Part shown: positions 1 to 10,228 of the stretch, piece by piece | Layout: each line of letters starts with the position of its first letter | Numbering within the stretch: position 1 is the stretch's first letter | Assembly (NCBI GenBank): GCA_034401135.1 | Contig: JAWZSP010000007.1 | Location: forward strand, 1,736,001-1,800,000 | Direction: 5' to 3' | Origin: Volutella citrinella | Lineage: Eukaryota > Ascomycota > Sordariomycetes > Hypocreales > Nectriaceae | DNA length: 64,000 nucleotides | Position numbers and translations under genes: made by a program | The notes under the pieces: generated by a model | The model's database searches: none | Told to the model about the DNA's origin: nothing | The model's input: the letters and a program-made list of their open reading frames with translations, nothing else

Positions 1-1093
1 CCGTTGTTGGCCGCGACCATGAGCAGACAGTAGTTTGGACTGCTGGACAATAGTCCAAACACCGTAGTCCTCAGATACTTCTCGTGGCCGGCCAAATCGG
101 TGAAAGTAATGACCTTGGCGCTCCGCTTTCCAATCTCCTCCCACGAGAGCTTTCCTGTATTTGGCATCAGCTGCTGCGCAGGGCTGTAGCTATTTCATCA
201 ACCAAAATCACTTACGTCCAGGAATATCAGAATGAATGACCTGTCCCATGGTGTCGAACCCCATAATCTCCATGCTGACAGAGCTGGTCCGGCCAGTCTC
301 TATCTCGTGCTTGTGTCTGAAAAGGTTGACTCGGGCCTTGCCTCGGCCATCGTCGAGGTCTCCCTTGACCAAAACGCCAAGCATACTGCTCTTGCCAGCG
401 TCCACTATCATCATGTCAGTTGGCCTGTCGCAGATGAGTGCGTTTTTGGTGCCGTTATACCATTCCCTACCACGGCTATTCTGGTCTCAATTACGTCCTC
501 TATTGTTGCCGGGACTTGGCGTATTAAGACTTTGCCGCTACACGCCTTGTCCTTGGATGGCGCCTCGCTGGTACTGGCAGCCTCCTTGTCGCCGCCGACA
601 TTCTTGGTCAAAAGAAGATCGCAGTCGGCGCGTAGTCGCTTGGCCACCATCTGAAGTTTCTCCCATGCGCCATCCCACTCCTCGCGAGTGAGTTGCATGG
701 AGTCGCCATTGTTCTCATAACCCAGATCAAAGAGCGCCTCGCCAAAGCCCTCGTCTATGCGCTCGGCGAGCAGGCCCTCCAGCTGCTTCAGAGACTCCTC
801 GGTCGATCCGAGCAACAGTTCCTTGATGGCTGCTCTTGGCGCTGTGTCGGCGAGATCGAGATTGTCAAACAACTCGTCGAGTTCGGCGTGGTGCTGGTCA
901 GCGGATGCACCTGGTTCCGCCCCGCTGGTCTTGAACGTCGGGTAGCGGAGACTCTGCTGCTGTTCGACGTATTCAGCGAAGTCGCTTAACGCCTGTCCAT
1001 TGTCAGCGTTTGGTATCTCGGGGGAAGTGAGCTGCCGCGAACCGATTCCCCCTTACGCTTCTCGTACGGAAGCTGCTTGCTTGAGTTTGTCAT
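1..1093 (-). CDS. GTPBP1/GTPBP2-type translational GTPase, N-terminal part (3' end outside window)
   Basis: Minus-strand gene read as exons 992-461, 404-216 and 154-1, continuing past the window edge. Introns 405-460 (56 bp) and 155-215 (61 bp) both have GT..AG ends and restore the frame. The joined protein shows the G1 P-loop GNVDAGKSS directly across the first junction, the family-typical [16 protein letters not shown] stretch (switch I side), and the G3 motif DLAGHEKY. This order is characteristic of the GTPBP1/GTPBP2 group of EF-Tu-like cytosolic GTPases, linked in animals to translation and mRNA turnover; the fungal role is inferred. An acidic N-terminal region of about 150 residues precedes the GTPase domain, as in the family. 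The start is unsettled: ATG at 1093 opens a short exon (1093-1057) followed by an ideal 64-bp intron (993-1056, branch site GCTGAC), but that join is one base out of frame with the body. Identity is firm, the 5' end is not. Confidence 0.85.
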
Positions 1094-2038
1094 ATTGGAT
1101 GGATGGGAGACGTCATATAGCTATGTCGTGTAGCCTTCATACAGCTATTCGAGTGATCATTGGAGTTGCTTGGAGATAGCAAGAAGGTCGCCGGCTAGGC
1201 TGCGATATAAGTATTCTGCGCTAATGATTACCACGGGCTGCGCCTTTGCTCGCCGGTTGACTGGAGGCCTGGAGCAAAGAATCGTGACTGTGAAGAGTCA
1301 CAAGGCGAACCCATGCATGACGTTGGCATGGCGGGGTGTTACTCACCTGGAGGAGGCAGGCGCGCCCCCGAGGGTGGATGCTTATCGATAAGTGGCTCCT
1401 CGAACCATGGGCTCCACCCAAGCTGAATGCCACCCGCCCCAATTGGCCATGTATATAGATGCAGGGGTTGCATGTGGCTGTGTCAGCCGCCTGAGAGCTC
1501 CGATGTGGAGCGTTTATGGATATAAGCATGCCCACACAACGCGGGGGCTTCCACCAGGACTGAGCAACCCACCAAGCCAAACCAGCAGCAGGATATCGTG
1601 CGTTCAGCAGCTTTCGAAACTCACAACCCAGAAACACGTCGTAGTACATGTAGAAAAAACTTGGGGCCACAATAGGTTTAAGTTTCCTATGCTTTTCTAC
1701 CTCAACCGGCTTGACCTGGCACACCCAACCCTGTTTGACCGGGCGTTCCAATGGCCGCCCCAACTCCTGCTATATGGCCAGCTCTCATCAGTGTCGTCTC
1801 ATCTCATGATTGATTGAGTTGTCAACTATAGATATTCTCGGACTGGACCGCCCCGCTCCGCCATTTCGTCGGACAACCTGTCATTTTGACATTGACTATC
1901 CAATGAGGGCCTGACAGCTGAGGCGGGCAACCTCGGACTGGTTTCGGCGGCAGACCATGCACACGATCCAGATCAACTCCCCTGCTCATCGCAGGCATCT
2001 CTAGGGCCTGTTCCATGGTATCTTCTTTGCTACTGTCC
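1094..2038. other. Intergenic, GTPBP-like upstream region and LSM3 downstream region
   Basis: No protein family is recognisable in any frame. The open frames here (about 1221-1763 minus, 1392-1817 plus) overlap each other in antisense, have no family motif and contain no plausible intron structure. A CRE-like GACGTCAT lies at 1109-1116, just upstream of the candidate GTPase start. Confidence 0.5.
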
Positions 2039-2499
2039 TTAAAACGGAACCTGAGGAGAGATCAGGACCACACTATCGCCTGTCACATGAGTTAGCATAA
2101 ACGTGACCTTCAGCCCACCATCCAGTCACCCTCACCTCTCACGAATAGCATTTCAGATTTTCGGCTTATCGTCTGGGATGATGTTAGCGGGATTCAGAAC
2201 TCCATCCGTTTGCATAGCCCACGAACCTTGACCTCCTCATCCTCATCCTCGTCATCTACAGCGTAGATGGTCTCCTCCACCTCGCCGAGAACTAGGTTGC
2301 AGTGGCTGTCGTACGCCTAACGCCCTTGTCAGTTCTTGGAAGTGATCTCTCAAGGCAAATGGCGCCAGCAACTCACGTGCAGCTTGCCCTTCAGCTCACG
2401 GTCTCCTCGAAGCTTCACGAACACAACCTCGTTGAGAAGCAATCTCACCAGGTCGAGAGGCTCAGACACATGATGCGTCTCTTCTCCGGCGTCGGCCAT
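2039..2499 (-). CDS. LSM3: U6 snRNA-associated Sm-like protein LSm3
   Basis: Four exons on the minus strand: 2499-2377, 2316-2227, 2172-2136 and 2079-2039, giving about 96 residues. Introns are 2317-2376 (60 bp), 2173-2226 (54 bp) and 2080-2135 (56 bp), all GT..AG and frame-preserving. The Sm1 part is seen as [19 protein letters not shown] followed by [18 protein letters not shown] and EVEETIYAV; an acidic insert ([10 protein letters not shown]) separates it from the Sm2 part [14 protein letters not shown]. The length and the HAYD..CNLVLG..EETI signature are those of LSm3, a subunit of the nuclear LSm2-8 ring that binds the U6 snRNA 3' end and of the cytoplasmic LSm1-7 decapping ring. ATG 2499 is the first start in frame. 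Because every exon is short, no single long frame reveals the gene. It is divergent from the mitochondrial gene starting at 2881, sharing a 381-bp promoter region. Confidence 0.95.
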
Positions 2500-2880
2500 C
2501 TTCGCGTCTTTAATTTCGGGTTTGTCTCTTTGGAAAGTACAGCGACAAAGCTCCGGTCTATGAGCTTGTGCAGGGGTGATGTCTCCGAAGTTGTTTGGCT
2601 GCGCGCGCTATGCGTTCGTGGAAAAGGCGATGCTTGCTGGGTGTGGAAAATCCTCGGCAACCAGCAAGACACTGCATGCATTTAGCAATATTTGGGAGGC
2701 GAGCATTGCATAATATGGGGTCCGTATTAGCCACACGTGGCTTGAGCACCTACCGCGGGGTTACATCATAATCCAAAACATCCCGTTTGGCGTTGCATTC
2801 TCCTCTCGATGCCCTCAAATCTACCAAAGTCACTCATTTCCCACTCCTTCATCAATGCCCGTCACTGAGGCCAAGGCGCC
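2500..2880. promoter_or_regulatory. Shared divergent promoter region, LSM3 / ATP13-like gene
   Basis: The 381 bp between two ATGs facing away from each other must hold both promoters. No TATA box or named element stands out. The part nearest the plus-strand gene (about 2775-2880) is relatively pyrimidine-rich, as is usual just upstream of fungal coding starts. Confidence 0.5.
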
Positions 2881-5022
2881 ATGCTTCGGAGACACTGTTC
2901 AGGGCTGAGGCCCCGACTCTGCCTTGCAATCGCTGCACCCACGTCTGCCTCCGTCGCGCTACTGACCTACGACCCACTGCTGAGGCCTCGACCCGCTGTG
3001 GGTCGAGGAAGATTCACGGTCCAGCTGGCCAGGCACTCTTCAACCATCCGGGGTACAGCTTCCGCTATTACGCAGGCCAGGGCGTATGAGGGCAAGAGTG
3101 ATGCTGGATCAGGTGCCGAGCTGTTGCCATTGGCGCGTCTCCTTCGTGCTATCCAGGTTCGCGACGCAACAGCTGCACTCCCCATTTTCTTAGAATGGGT
3201 CGATTCGTTTAGCAATCCCGATGTTGAAGCAGTCAAGCGGGCTCTCATTGAGCTCCATCGGCTGCCCGCTCCAACATTATCAGAGATTCTGCGCTGGGTA
3301 GACCCTGTCCGGAACTGTGAAGCCCAAGATGCTGCGTACGGCTTGGCCTTCAGCCCTGGCCATACCCAGTTCATCAATCTCGAGGACACGCTGGATTCTT
3401 ACGGCGTACGCCTGCATAACCGTGCACTCGTCGAAGCAGTGCGAGTCCTGAGGGACATGCGTCTCAAGACGGGCGGCGAAATGCACATCCACGACTATGA
3501 GATGTTCATTCGCTGCGCTGGGGCTGCGTCCGACCCCTTTTCCGCCATCGAATTCTTCGGGGCCACTGCTACTGACGGACTGGCTAAGAAACGCACCACT
3601 GCCACTTGGACCGAGTTCATAAAGGCCAGGTATCTCACGGAGCCTCTTTACTACCAATACGATCGCTCTCGTGTGGCCGTTCAAGCTCGCCAGACGTTCG
3701 CTGAGCGTAACAACCACTACTCGGGCGATACTATGAAAAGACTAGACGGCCTACGCCTCAGTTTGAACAATTTGCGTCAACTCCCTTTCAATCGAAGGGT
3801 CGGCCGTATCTCCGATGACCTTCGCATGGCCTTGCGTCACAGGGGTAGAAGCGCCAAGGGAGCCATGCAACATTGGAAACGCGCCCGTTTCTATGGTATT
3901 CTGGTCGATGAGGAGTATCTTTGCACGATGCTGGTTGCATTTTCGCGGTCTAGTTCCATCGCCGCCATAAAACATTATATCCTCATGGGCAAATTCCAGA
4001 TTCTGCTTCGCGAGTCCCCTGAAACTGGCGATATCAACCCCACGACCTATAAGAACTTCTTCAGAGCTGGAAACCCCCGTGAGCCTACGGAGCGTCTTCT
4101 CCACGCCGTTGTGGAAGCATTCGGCTCCATGTCACGCATTAAAGTTGCGCATCAGCTTCTGCTCTATGTGTCCAACGAGTTTGGGATACCAATTCCTCGC
4201 TCTGCATGGTCCAATCTCCTCAACTGGGCCTATCTGTGTTCGTCCAAACCGTTTGCTCCAGCACGCAAGATCCAGGGCGGTTATGTGACCAACCAGGCCA
4301 CAACCTCGAATATTCTCAACATTTGGGCAGATATGACATCCGAGGCTTTCAATGTCCAGCCTTCCTTTGAGGATAATGTCGTTTACACCAAAGCGCTCAT
4401 CATGAGACGCAACTTCCCTAATGCAGTGGAGCACATACGCCACAAACTTGTGCCCCATTATCGCCGCCTGGAACAGGAGCATCACACTGCCATCCTAGAC
4501 GATGTCATGCGCGGTTCTGCCTCCCCAAGCCATCGACGCAAGCAGCTCGAGTTGCTCAAAAAGTATGCATGGCTTGAGATATCCAGCTGCTTCCGCCACA
4601 TCATTAGAAAGTCGGACACCAGCACTGGCCACCGTGCCGGTCCCTTCGCGACAAATACGCTCCCACAGCTGATTGAAGAATTTGGAGAATTCTTCCACGA
4701 TGAAGTTCGATATCGTACCTCCCAGGGTTTAATCAAGCTTCAGCGGCCCGAAGCTCGGGGCCGCGCCTTCACTTGGCAACTGGACGACCGGGTCACGATG
4801 CCGCAGAGCGTGAACGGCCCTCTTGCTCGGTCGGCGAATGCCGAAAGATCCTCAAAACTAGGCGATGATAATTTCTTCTGGCCGAAGCACAAAACTATTA
4901 CCGTGCGCCAGTGGAGGCGAGTGCCGCACAGGAGAGAGCGGGCAGTTGGTGCACCTCCCATGGACGATAGCAAGAAGTCGCGGCACTGGTGGAACCGACT
5001 AGAAAAAGACCTTCAGTTGTAA
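2881..5022 (+). CDS. Mitochondrial PPR-like protein, candidate ATP13/Aep2-type expression factor
   Basis: A single uninterrupted exon of 713 residues from ATG 2881. The N-terminal about 70 residues are rich in Arg, Ala, Ser and Thr with almost no acids (MLRRHCSGLRPRLCLAIAAP and onward), a clear mitochondrial presequence. The body is alpha-helical with loosely repeated helix pairs, such as the segments near residues 320-360 and 390-440, resembling divergent PPR repeats. The overall form matches fungal proteins annotated as mitochondrial ATPase expression (ATP13-domain) factors, which in yeast support translation or stability of ATP synthase mRNAs in the matrix. The basic, Trp-rich C-terminus could contact RNA. 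The family call rests on general resemblance rather than a diagnostic motif; another mitochondrial mRNA-specific factor is equally possible. It converges with the RS-rich gene at 5351. Confidence 0.6.
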   Translation: MLRRHCSGLRPRLCLAIAAPTSASVALLTYDPLLRPRPAVGRGRFTVQLARHSSTIRGTASAITQARAYEGKSDAGSGAELLPLARLLRAIQVRDATAALPIFLEWVDSFSNPDVEAVKRALIELHRLPAPTLSEILRWVDPVRNCEAQDAAYGLAFSPGHTQFINLEDTLDSYGVRLHNRALVEAVRVLRDMRLKTGGEMHIHDYEMFIRCAGAASDPFSAIEFFGATATDGLAKKRTTATWTEFIKARYLTEPLYYQYDRSRVAVQARQTFAERNNHYSGDTMKRLDGLRLSLNNLRQLPFNRRVGRISDDLRMALRHRGRSAKGAMQHWKRARFYGILVDEEYLCTMLVAFSRSSSIAAIKHYILMGKFQILLRESPETGDINPTTYKNFFRAGNPREPTERLLHAVVEAFGSMSRIKVAHQLLLYVSNEFGIPIPRSAWSNLLNWAYLCSSKPFAPARKIQGGYVTNQATTSNILNIWADMTSEAFNVQPSFEDNVVYTKALIMRRNFPNAVEHIRHKLVPHYRRLEQEHHTAILDDVMRGSASPSHRRKQLELLKKYAWLEISSCFRHIIRKSDTSTGHRAGPFATNTLPQLIEEFGEFFHDEVRYRTSQGLIKLQRPEARGRAFTWQLDDRVTMPQSVNGPLARSANAERSSKLGDDNFFWPKHKTITVRQWRRVPHRRERAVGAPPMDDSKKSRHWWNRLEKDLQL

Positions 5023-5350
5023 AGAGTCAATCTAGACACCCCATTTATCCATTTTAGTCTCATAACTATACTCTCTCCCACGAGATCCACAAATGTTATG
5101 TGTATACTGAGCCAACCAGGGCCATCTGATCTTTAACAAGTTCCTGTCATGAAGAGAAACCTATAAGCCCATCTTACAAAACCGTACAAAACTGCTACAT
5201 AGACTCAGTCTATTTTCCGTACAAGATCCTTCAAGAAAACTACCAGTGGCGAGGGAAAATCCAGAAAAGTAAACAAATAAAATGAAAAACATGCTATCAT
5301 ACAGGAGAAAAAAGCACCTATCGGGCAAGGTCTACTTGACCTGGACGTCA
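5023..5350. other. Convergent intergenic, 3' untranslated regions
   Basis: This 328-bp space lies between two stop codons facing each other. It is AT-rich with scattered A tracts. An AATAAA on the plus strand at 5276-5281 could serve the plus-strand gene. Nothing else is visible. Confidence 0.5.
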
Positions 5351-7339
5351 TCAAGACGCCGCTTCAGCCAGGACACTTAACAGACTAACGGCTGCTCCTC
5401 CGATGCCCACAGCTCCAAGAGTCTCGCCCCAAAGCTTTGTCTTTGATGTGCGCTCATCTCGCTTCGATCCTCGGCGGTCGTTCTTTTCACGGTAGTGATG
5501 TCGATTGCTTCCGTAATAATCCCCCCGGTCACTCCTATATCTCTGCTCGGCCCCATCCGAGTAACGGCGAGAACGCTCTCGGTGGTGTCTTCGAGAATCC
5601 GATACGGAAGATTCATTGCGGCGATCCCGTTCGCTGTCGGCTTTGAGAGACCTAGATCTCTTGCCATCAATTTCGTGAGGTCTTGGATCAAATCTGACAT
5701 GGTTTTCATTCTTATTCTTGAGGATCGGTTTCGGTTGGACTGTGCTCGATGGTGACGTTTTCGAAGGTGCATTGACGATGTACGGGTAACTCTTTGTCCC
5801 TTTGTCCGACGTCTTGTCGTCGTCGTAGTCCGTGCTATCACTTTCGTCCCACAAATCACTCTCTTCTCCCTCTTCTTCACGGCTACTCTTGGAGTCCGCT
5901 CGATCTCGCGAGTACTGATCCTTCTTCCGCGGCGGTGGTGGCTGAGAATCGCGAGAAGCTCGGCAAACAGCACTTTGTCGGGCGTATTCTGTGATTTGTT
6001 CACGAGATAAACGCCCCAGAACTGCAACAAAGTCAGGGCGAGCTTCATATCGGACTCCAGCACGCTCGAGAACCTCAGGGCTAACGAGTGTCCGCTTGAT
6101 CCTCGTCCACTGTGCATCAAGAGGGATCTCTTTGCCATATCTATCTGGAGCGAGACGTGAGAAGCCTTGTGGACTGGTTCCATAGGTCTGGGAGGGCCCT
6201 CCTCTTGGGGCTGGCGGCATCACAAGTGTTGTTTGGGGAGATACCCCCAGAGGATGCGAATTGGGTGATGCTGACATCGCCTGGCTCATAGTATTATGAC
6301 TAGGATGGTCGGAAATGAGATGGGGTGGGCCATATTGTTGATGCCCAGGAGGCTGAAGGCGAAGATTGGCCATGCCTGAATTGAGGGTATCCAAAGCCAT
6401 CAAGTCTTGCGTGGATATCAAGGCTGCCGATTCCCCTGTATTATTCGACTCGTGTTCAGGGGGGTAACTCAATGCCCAATTCGTTGATTTGGCATCTTTT
6501 TTATCACGTTGGTCATGAATAATGACCGGGAGTGTGCGGCTCTTCCGTGTTGTGGGAACCTCCTGTGCGGAAGATGTTCGTGAATGGGTCTCCTTCTCAA
6601 GAAGCCCACGAACTGTAGGACAAGATCCCCCTTGCATATTAGCGACAGATTCGAGTTCACGAATGTAAGCGCGAAGAATCTCCTTGTCGTATGTCAGTTG
6701 CCGGGCTTCTTATCACGTATGGTGGCTATGTGTACTTACTTTGTGCTTGCGTAGCACCTGAGGGGCAAATCCTTCCTTCTCCAATTCGGCCTTGAACTCT
6801 AGCCACAAGCTATCCTCGTCATTTGTAAAAGCGCTCGAGTCCCTTTGACTGAACAACTTTTGGGCGATTTGATCGAGTTTGTCCTTGATGCTCTCAATGC
6901 CTGCTTGGTCCCTATTGGCAGCCTGATACGATTTGTCCGGGGCATTGTGAAGCTGAACTGTGTCCAAAAACATGTCGATATTGGTCTTGTCACTCTGAAG
7001 CCTGGAGCGGATGAGTGCTAGTCGGTTGTCCCTTGTGTTCTCGCCGCCCGAGGGTCGCCCGTCCCCAAACTTGCCCAGCAGGGATTCGAGCTGCGCTAAA
7101 GTGAAATCACAGTCTTCCACCATAGGCCGCAGCTGACGGGCATACACAGGGGCATTTTCGCGGTTCAGCAGTGATTCGGGGTCGGCAGCCTCGACGCGCA
7201 AGTGGCGAAGGGCAAGATGAACCTGTCGGACGGCAGCAGCAACTTCTGTGAAGGCAAGCCCCGATTGTTTGGCCCGGAGATATAGGGTTCGGGCGAAAGC
7301 GTCAACGGCATCGATATGCTCGGCAGCAGAGCTGCTCAT
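5351..7339 (-). CDS. Uncharacterised helical, Arg/Ser-rich protein with C-terminal hydrophobic segment
   Basis: Two exons, 7339-6740 and 6682-5351, joined over a 57-bp intron (GTAAGT donor; ACAAG acceptor), give 643 residues. ATG 7339 (MSSSAAEHIDAVDAF) is the first true start; the frame opens upstream only from TTG. Residues 1-200 are predicted helical (VAAAVRQVHLALRHL, FTLAQLESLLGKF). Residues 200-330 are Pro/Ser-rich. Residues about 330-410 again look folded (RIKRTLVSPEVLERAGVRYE). Residues 420-610 are disordered and rich in Asp/Glu then Arg/Ser/His. The last 30 residues carry a glycine-spaced hydrophobic run (LGAVGIGGAAVSLLSVLAEA) that could be a membrane or oligomerisation segment. I do not recognise a named family; similar architectures occur as hypothetical proteins in Sordariomycetes. 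RNA or membrane association is only a guess. Confidence 0.75.
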
Positions 7340-10228
7340 GTTGAGCAGGATTTGGGCGACTGGGCTCAGTCCGAAGTGAATATGTTTTTTGGGGCGCCTT
7401 CCAAGTTGCGCAGTTGACCTGCCAAGTGTGTGGGGTAACCGCCTCGACAACCCCGTATATGCGCTAGGTTCGTCGGAATTTCGACGTATAAAGGAGTTAA
7501 ACAGCCACTGGTTCAATGTGGACGAAAGTCAAGCCGTGTATCGTGCTGGTCGTACCGAGTAGTGCGTTGTGTTTGGCGTTCGTGGTGAGATGTCGATGTA
7601 TGAATACGAGCGGCTCGCGAGTCTCAGTGGTGTGTTCAGCAAGGAAGGAGATGGGGATGAAGGCTGCGGATGGGGTGGGAGAATGGGCGGGTGAATATAC
7701 GGCGGTCTCACGGGGGGGAAGGGGGGTGGTCAGGGACGAAGGGACGTGCCAGCTGCCATCCATCACAAAAGAGATCGGGCTGGAGCCATAGTGGAAGTGG
7801 TGGGCGACAGCGTGACAGCAGGAGCGTCAACGTCAGAAGGCACACCTTCCCACTTCAGCGCCCACCAGAATGGGCAAGAGCTACGGAGAGATCCTCCAAG
7901 CCTCCGCCCTAGTCCAAACCACAGGGCAAACCAGAGAGAGATAAGACACCAGAGACCCGGCTGGGTGGTACCTCGTGGGAACTTCCAACCTAGCGTGTCC
8001 AGAACACCGTCGCCATGTGCAGGCGAGTAGACGGTGATACGTTCCTTGACACGGTCGCCACGCCCAAATCGCATGCTCATTCGCTTTTCCCTTTCATAAT
8101 GATCTGCGGAGCAGCCAGTGCCTGGCCTGGCTGTCCTCAGAACTGCCGTCATAGAGTGACTTGAGTGGCCCCCCCTGTTCAGCCGAATTGGTGGGTGGAC
8201 AAGGCAGCCGGGAGGGTTTTGCACAGAACAGTCAGGATACGGGGGGCAGATGAGCAATTACTGTGCTGCCCGGAGTGGAAAGTCGAATACGGAATAGAAC
8301 AGGCCAACACGCGAGCGCGTAGTGCACAGGGAGCGTCTGCGAACTCCATCCTTGTACATGTAGGTAGACTACATGCCGCACGTGCATGCCTCTCGACGTC
8401 TGGGGAAGAGGGAAGAGGCATCGAATTGTGACGTATGCGCCGCCCCGCCCCTACATCATCGCCCCAGGCCACCCGCCCTGGAGCCGCAGGGCTGACCAAG
8501 CGCCACAACACCCTCCCGGCTTGGGCCTTGCTGGACCGGCTCGCTTCGCTACGTTACCTTAGGTCTTGGAATTGCCTTCACGACCCGACCACAGCATCCC
8601 AGCGCGCTGGGAAAGCCTCGCTCAAACTCTGCTCCGCTAGAAGCTGGTCCACAGCGCCGAGGTCGCCCAGTCCTCTCCTCCTATCCCCTTCGGGCTCCTG
8701 CGACCACGCACCTGCACTGTCGCAGGGTTCATTGGTCTGAGTTCAACGTTCACCAGCGCTGCGCCACCCGCTCACGGACCGGCCGAGCAGATGGTGGGCG
8801 CTAGGTTAGGCGGGGAACGGCTATCAGGATGGTTACTAGCGCTTCTATCGCCCAGGTATTACTGCGCACGTCTTCTCGCAATGCCCATTTGCTGGCCCAG
8901 TGTTGTCTCCTAATCACCAAGCCACCCATTCCTGCTTGGGTGGCCCAAATCAGGGCTTGATGGAGGGTCGATGTGTCCAGCCTTGCCAGCGCTCCAGGCC
9001 AAAGAAACAGGAACGGAGATCAACAGTTTCAGAGTTGCCAATCCATCGTCATGCTCCAAAAATATCACCAGCCATCGCGATGCAATGAAGGACTGCCCTT
9101 GAGCACATGCGTCATCGAGGCCTACCGACCCAACGAGAAGAAAATGCCCTTCCAAAACTGCTAAACAGACACGGGCCGAGATTAAGCGCAGCGGCTCTTG
9201 TGAAATACGATAGCATCAAGCAATGCCGCGTTCGGCACAGTTGGCCGAGGCGGACCAATGGCGGGCGGATATCGTATCGGGCGGACCTTTCGGCGAGGCG
9301 ATCGAGGCTCTGCTCCGATATCCTTTGACTGTCCTCGTGAGCCCTGACTGTGGCGCCCTTCTTGGCAATGAGTGCGACCCGGTATGAATCGTATCGCCTC
9401 GCGAGCGCATTCGCTCTCGTGGTTGGTTGCCTACTACACCATTGTTTAGTCTGTCCGATTGTTCTCCGCACGCCGATGCCGAGCAAGTCATTCCTCTTCG
9501 CTCGCATCCAGTCCGCTCGGCAGCGGAAGAACAAGCTACCAAAATCGCTACGCCCAGTGGTGACTGTGATCCAGATCAGGCAGCCATTATGCCTGTCATA
9601 CCCTCTAGTGCAGCTACAAATCTCTGGATTATAGGCTGACTGTTAGGCTAACTAGCTCTGGGTCGCAGGCCGGGTTGCCGGGGTCGGATTGACCACATCT
9701 CAAGAAACAGATCTTGAGGCTTGAGGCTCTCTACCAAGAATCATCCTATTAGCTTCATTGACCACTGCACATTGTAAAGAAGCCGATGACATGCATGGCA
9801 TGCAATGACGGAATCTCGGGTAAACAATTACGATGGGAATATCATCATGTGCAGTCATTGCTGAGATGTTGTGATACCCTACTCCTTGTCATGCGAATGC
9901 TGGTATCGGTACAAATTATTCTCCCTGCTCCTTGTCTGTCCCAAGGAGTCATCTTGATTCAATCAATTCCGCGGTACTCCTTGACACCACATTGCGCCGC
10001 GTATAGCCGCTCTGTTGCTTGTTTGCCACATCTCGAACTACCGTGCGCTTCCTTTTCGGTCCACTCTTTTTCTTATTGTCCTCTCGCTGACAAGTAGCTT
10101 CCGCTCAGCCCGTCCTGCTGACCCCAAGGGCCACTTCGGACCTCCCCGGTGCCCAGTATGGCACTAGTCCAGGCGACCATGCCGGGGAAATCGGCCGGCG
10201 TCCCTAGCACACTTCCGGGGGATGAGGC
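7340..10228. other. Intergenic, 2.9 kb without a supported gene
   Basis: Frames of 60-165 codons exist on both strands but overlap one another, lack family motifs and mostly begin at non-ATG codons. A small hairpin sits at 8357-8375 (arms CATGTAG and CTACATG, 5-nt loop). The stretch 9112-9534 keeps a long minus-strand frame of 140 codons with basic, helix-like composition, but no transposase or other family could be confirmed. Confidence 0.5.

Noticed and set aside
1221..1817. Overlapping antisense frames of 141-180 codons
   Set aside because: They oppose each other over the same DNA, have no family motif and no intron logic; a chance pair in open sequence.
7763..8257. Minus-strand frame of 164 codons
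   Set aside because: No recognisable motif, odd Cys/Trp/Gly-rich composition, and frames of similar length on the other strand.
9112..9534. Possible decayed transposase (basic, helix-like frame with SARYDIRPPLVRL)
   Set aside because: The frame begins at TTG, the resemblance to a Pogo-type DNA-binding segment is only a few residues, and no catalytic region, terminal repeats or target duplication are visible.
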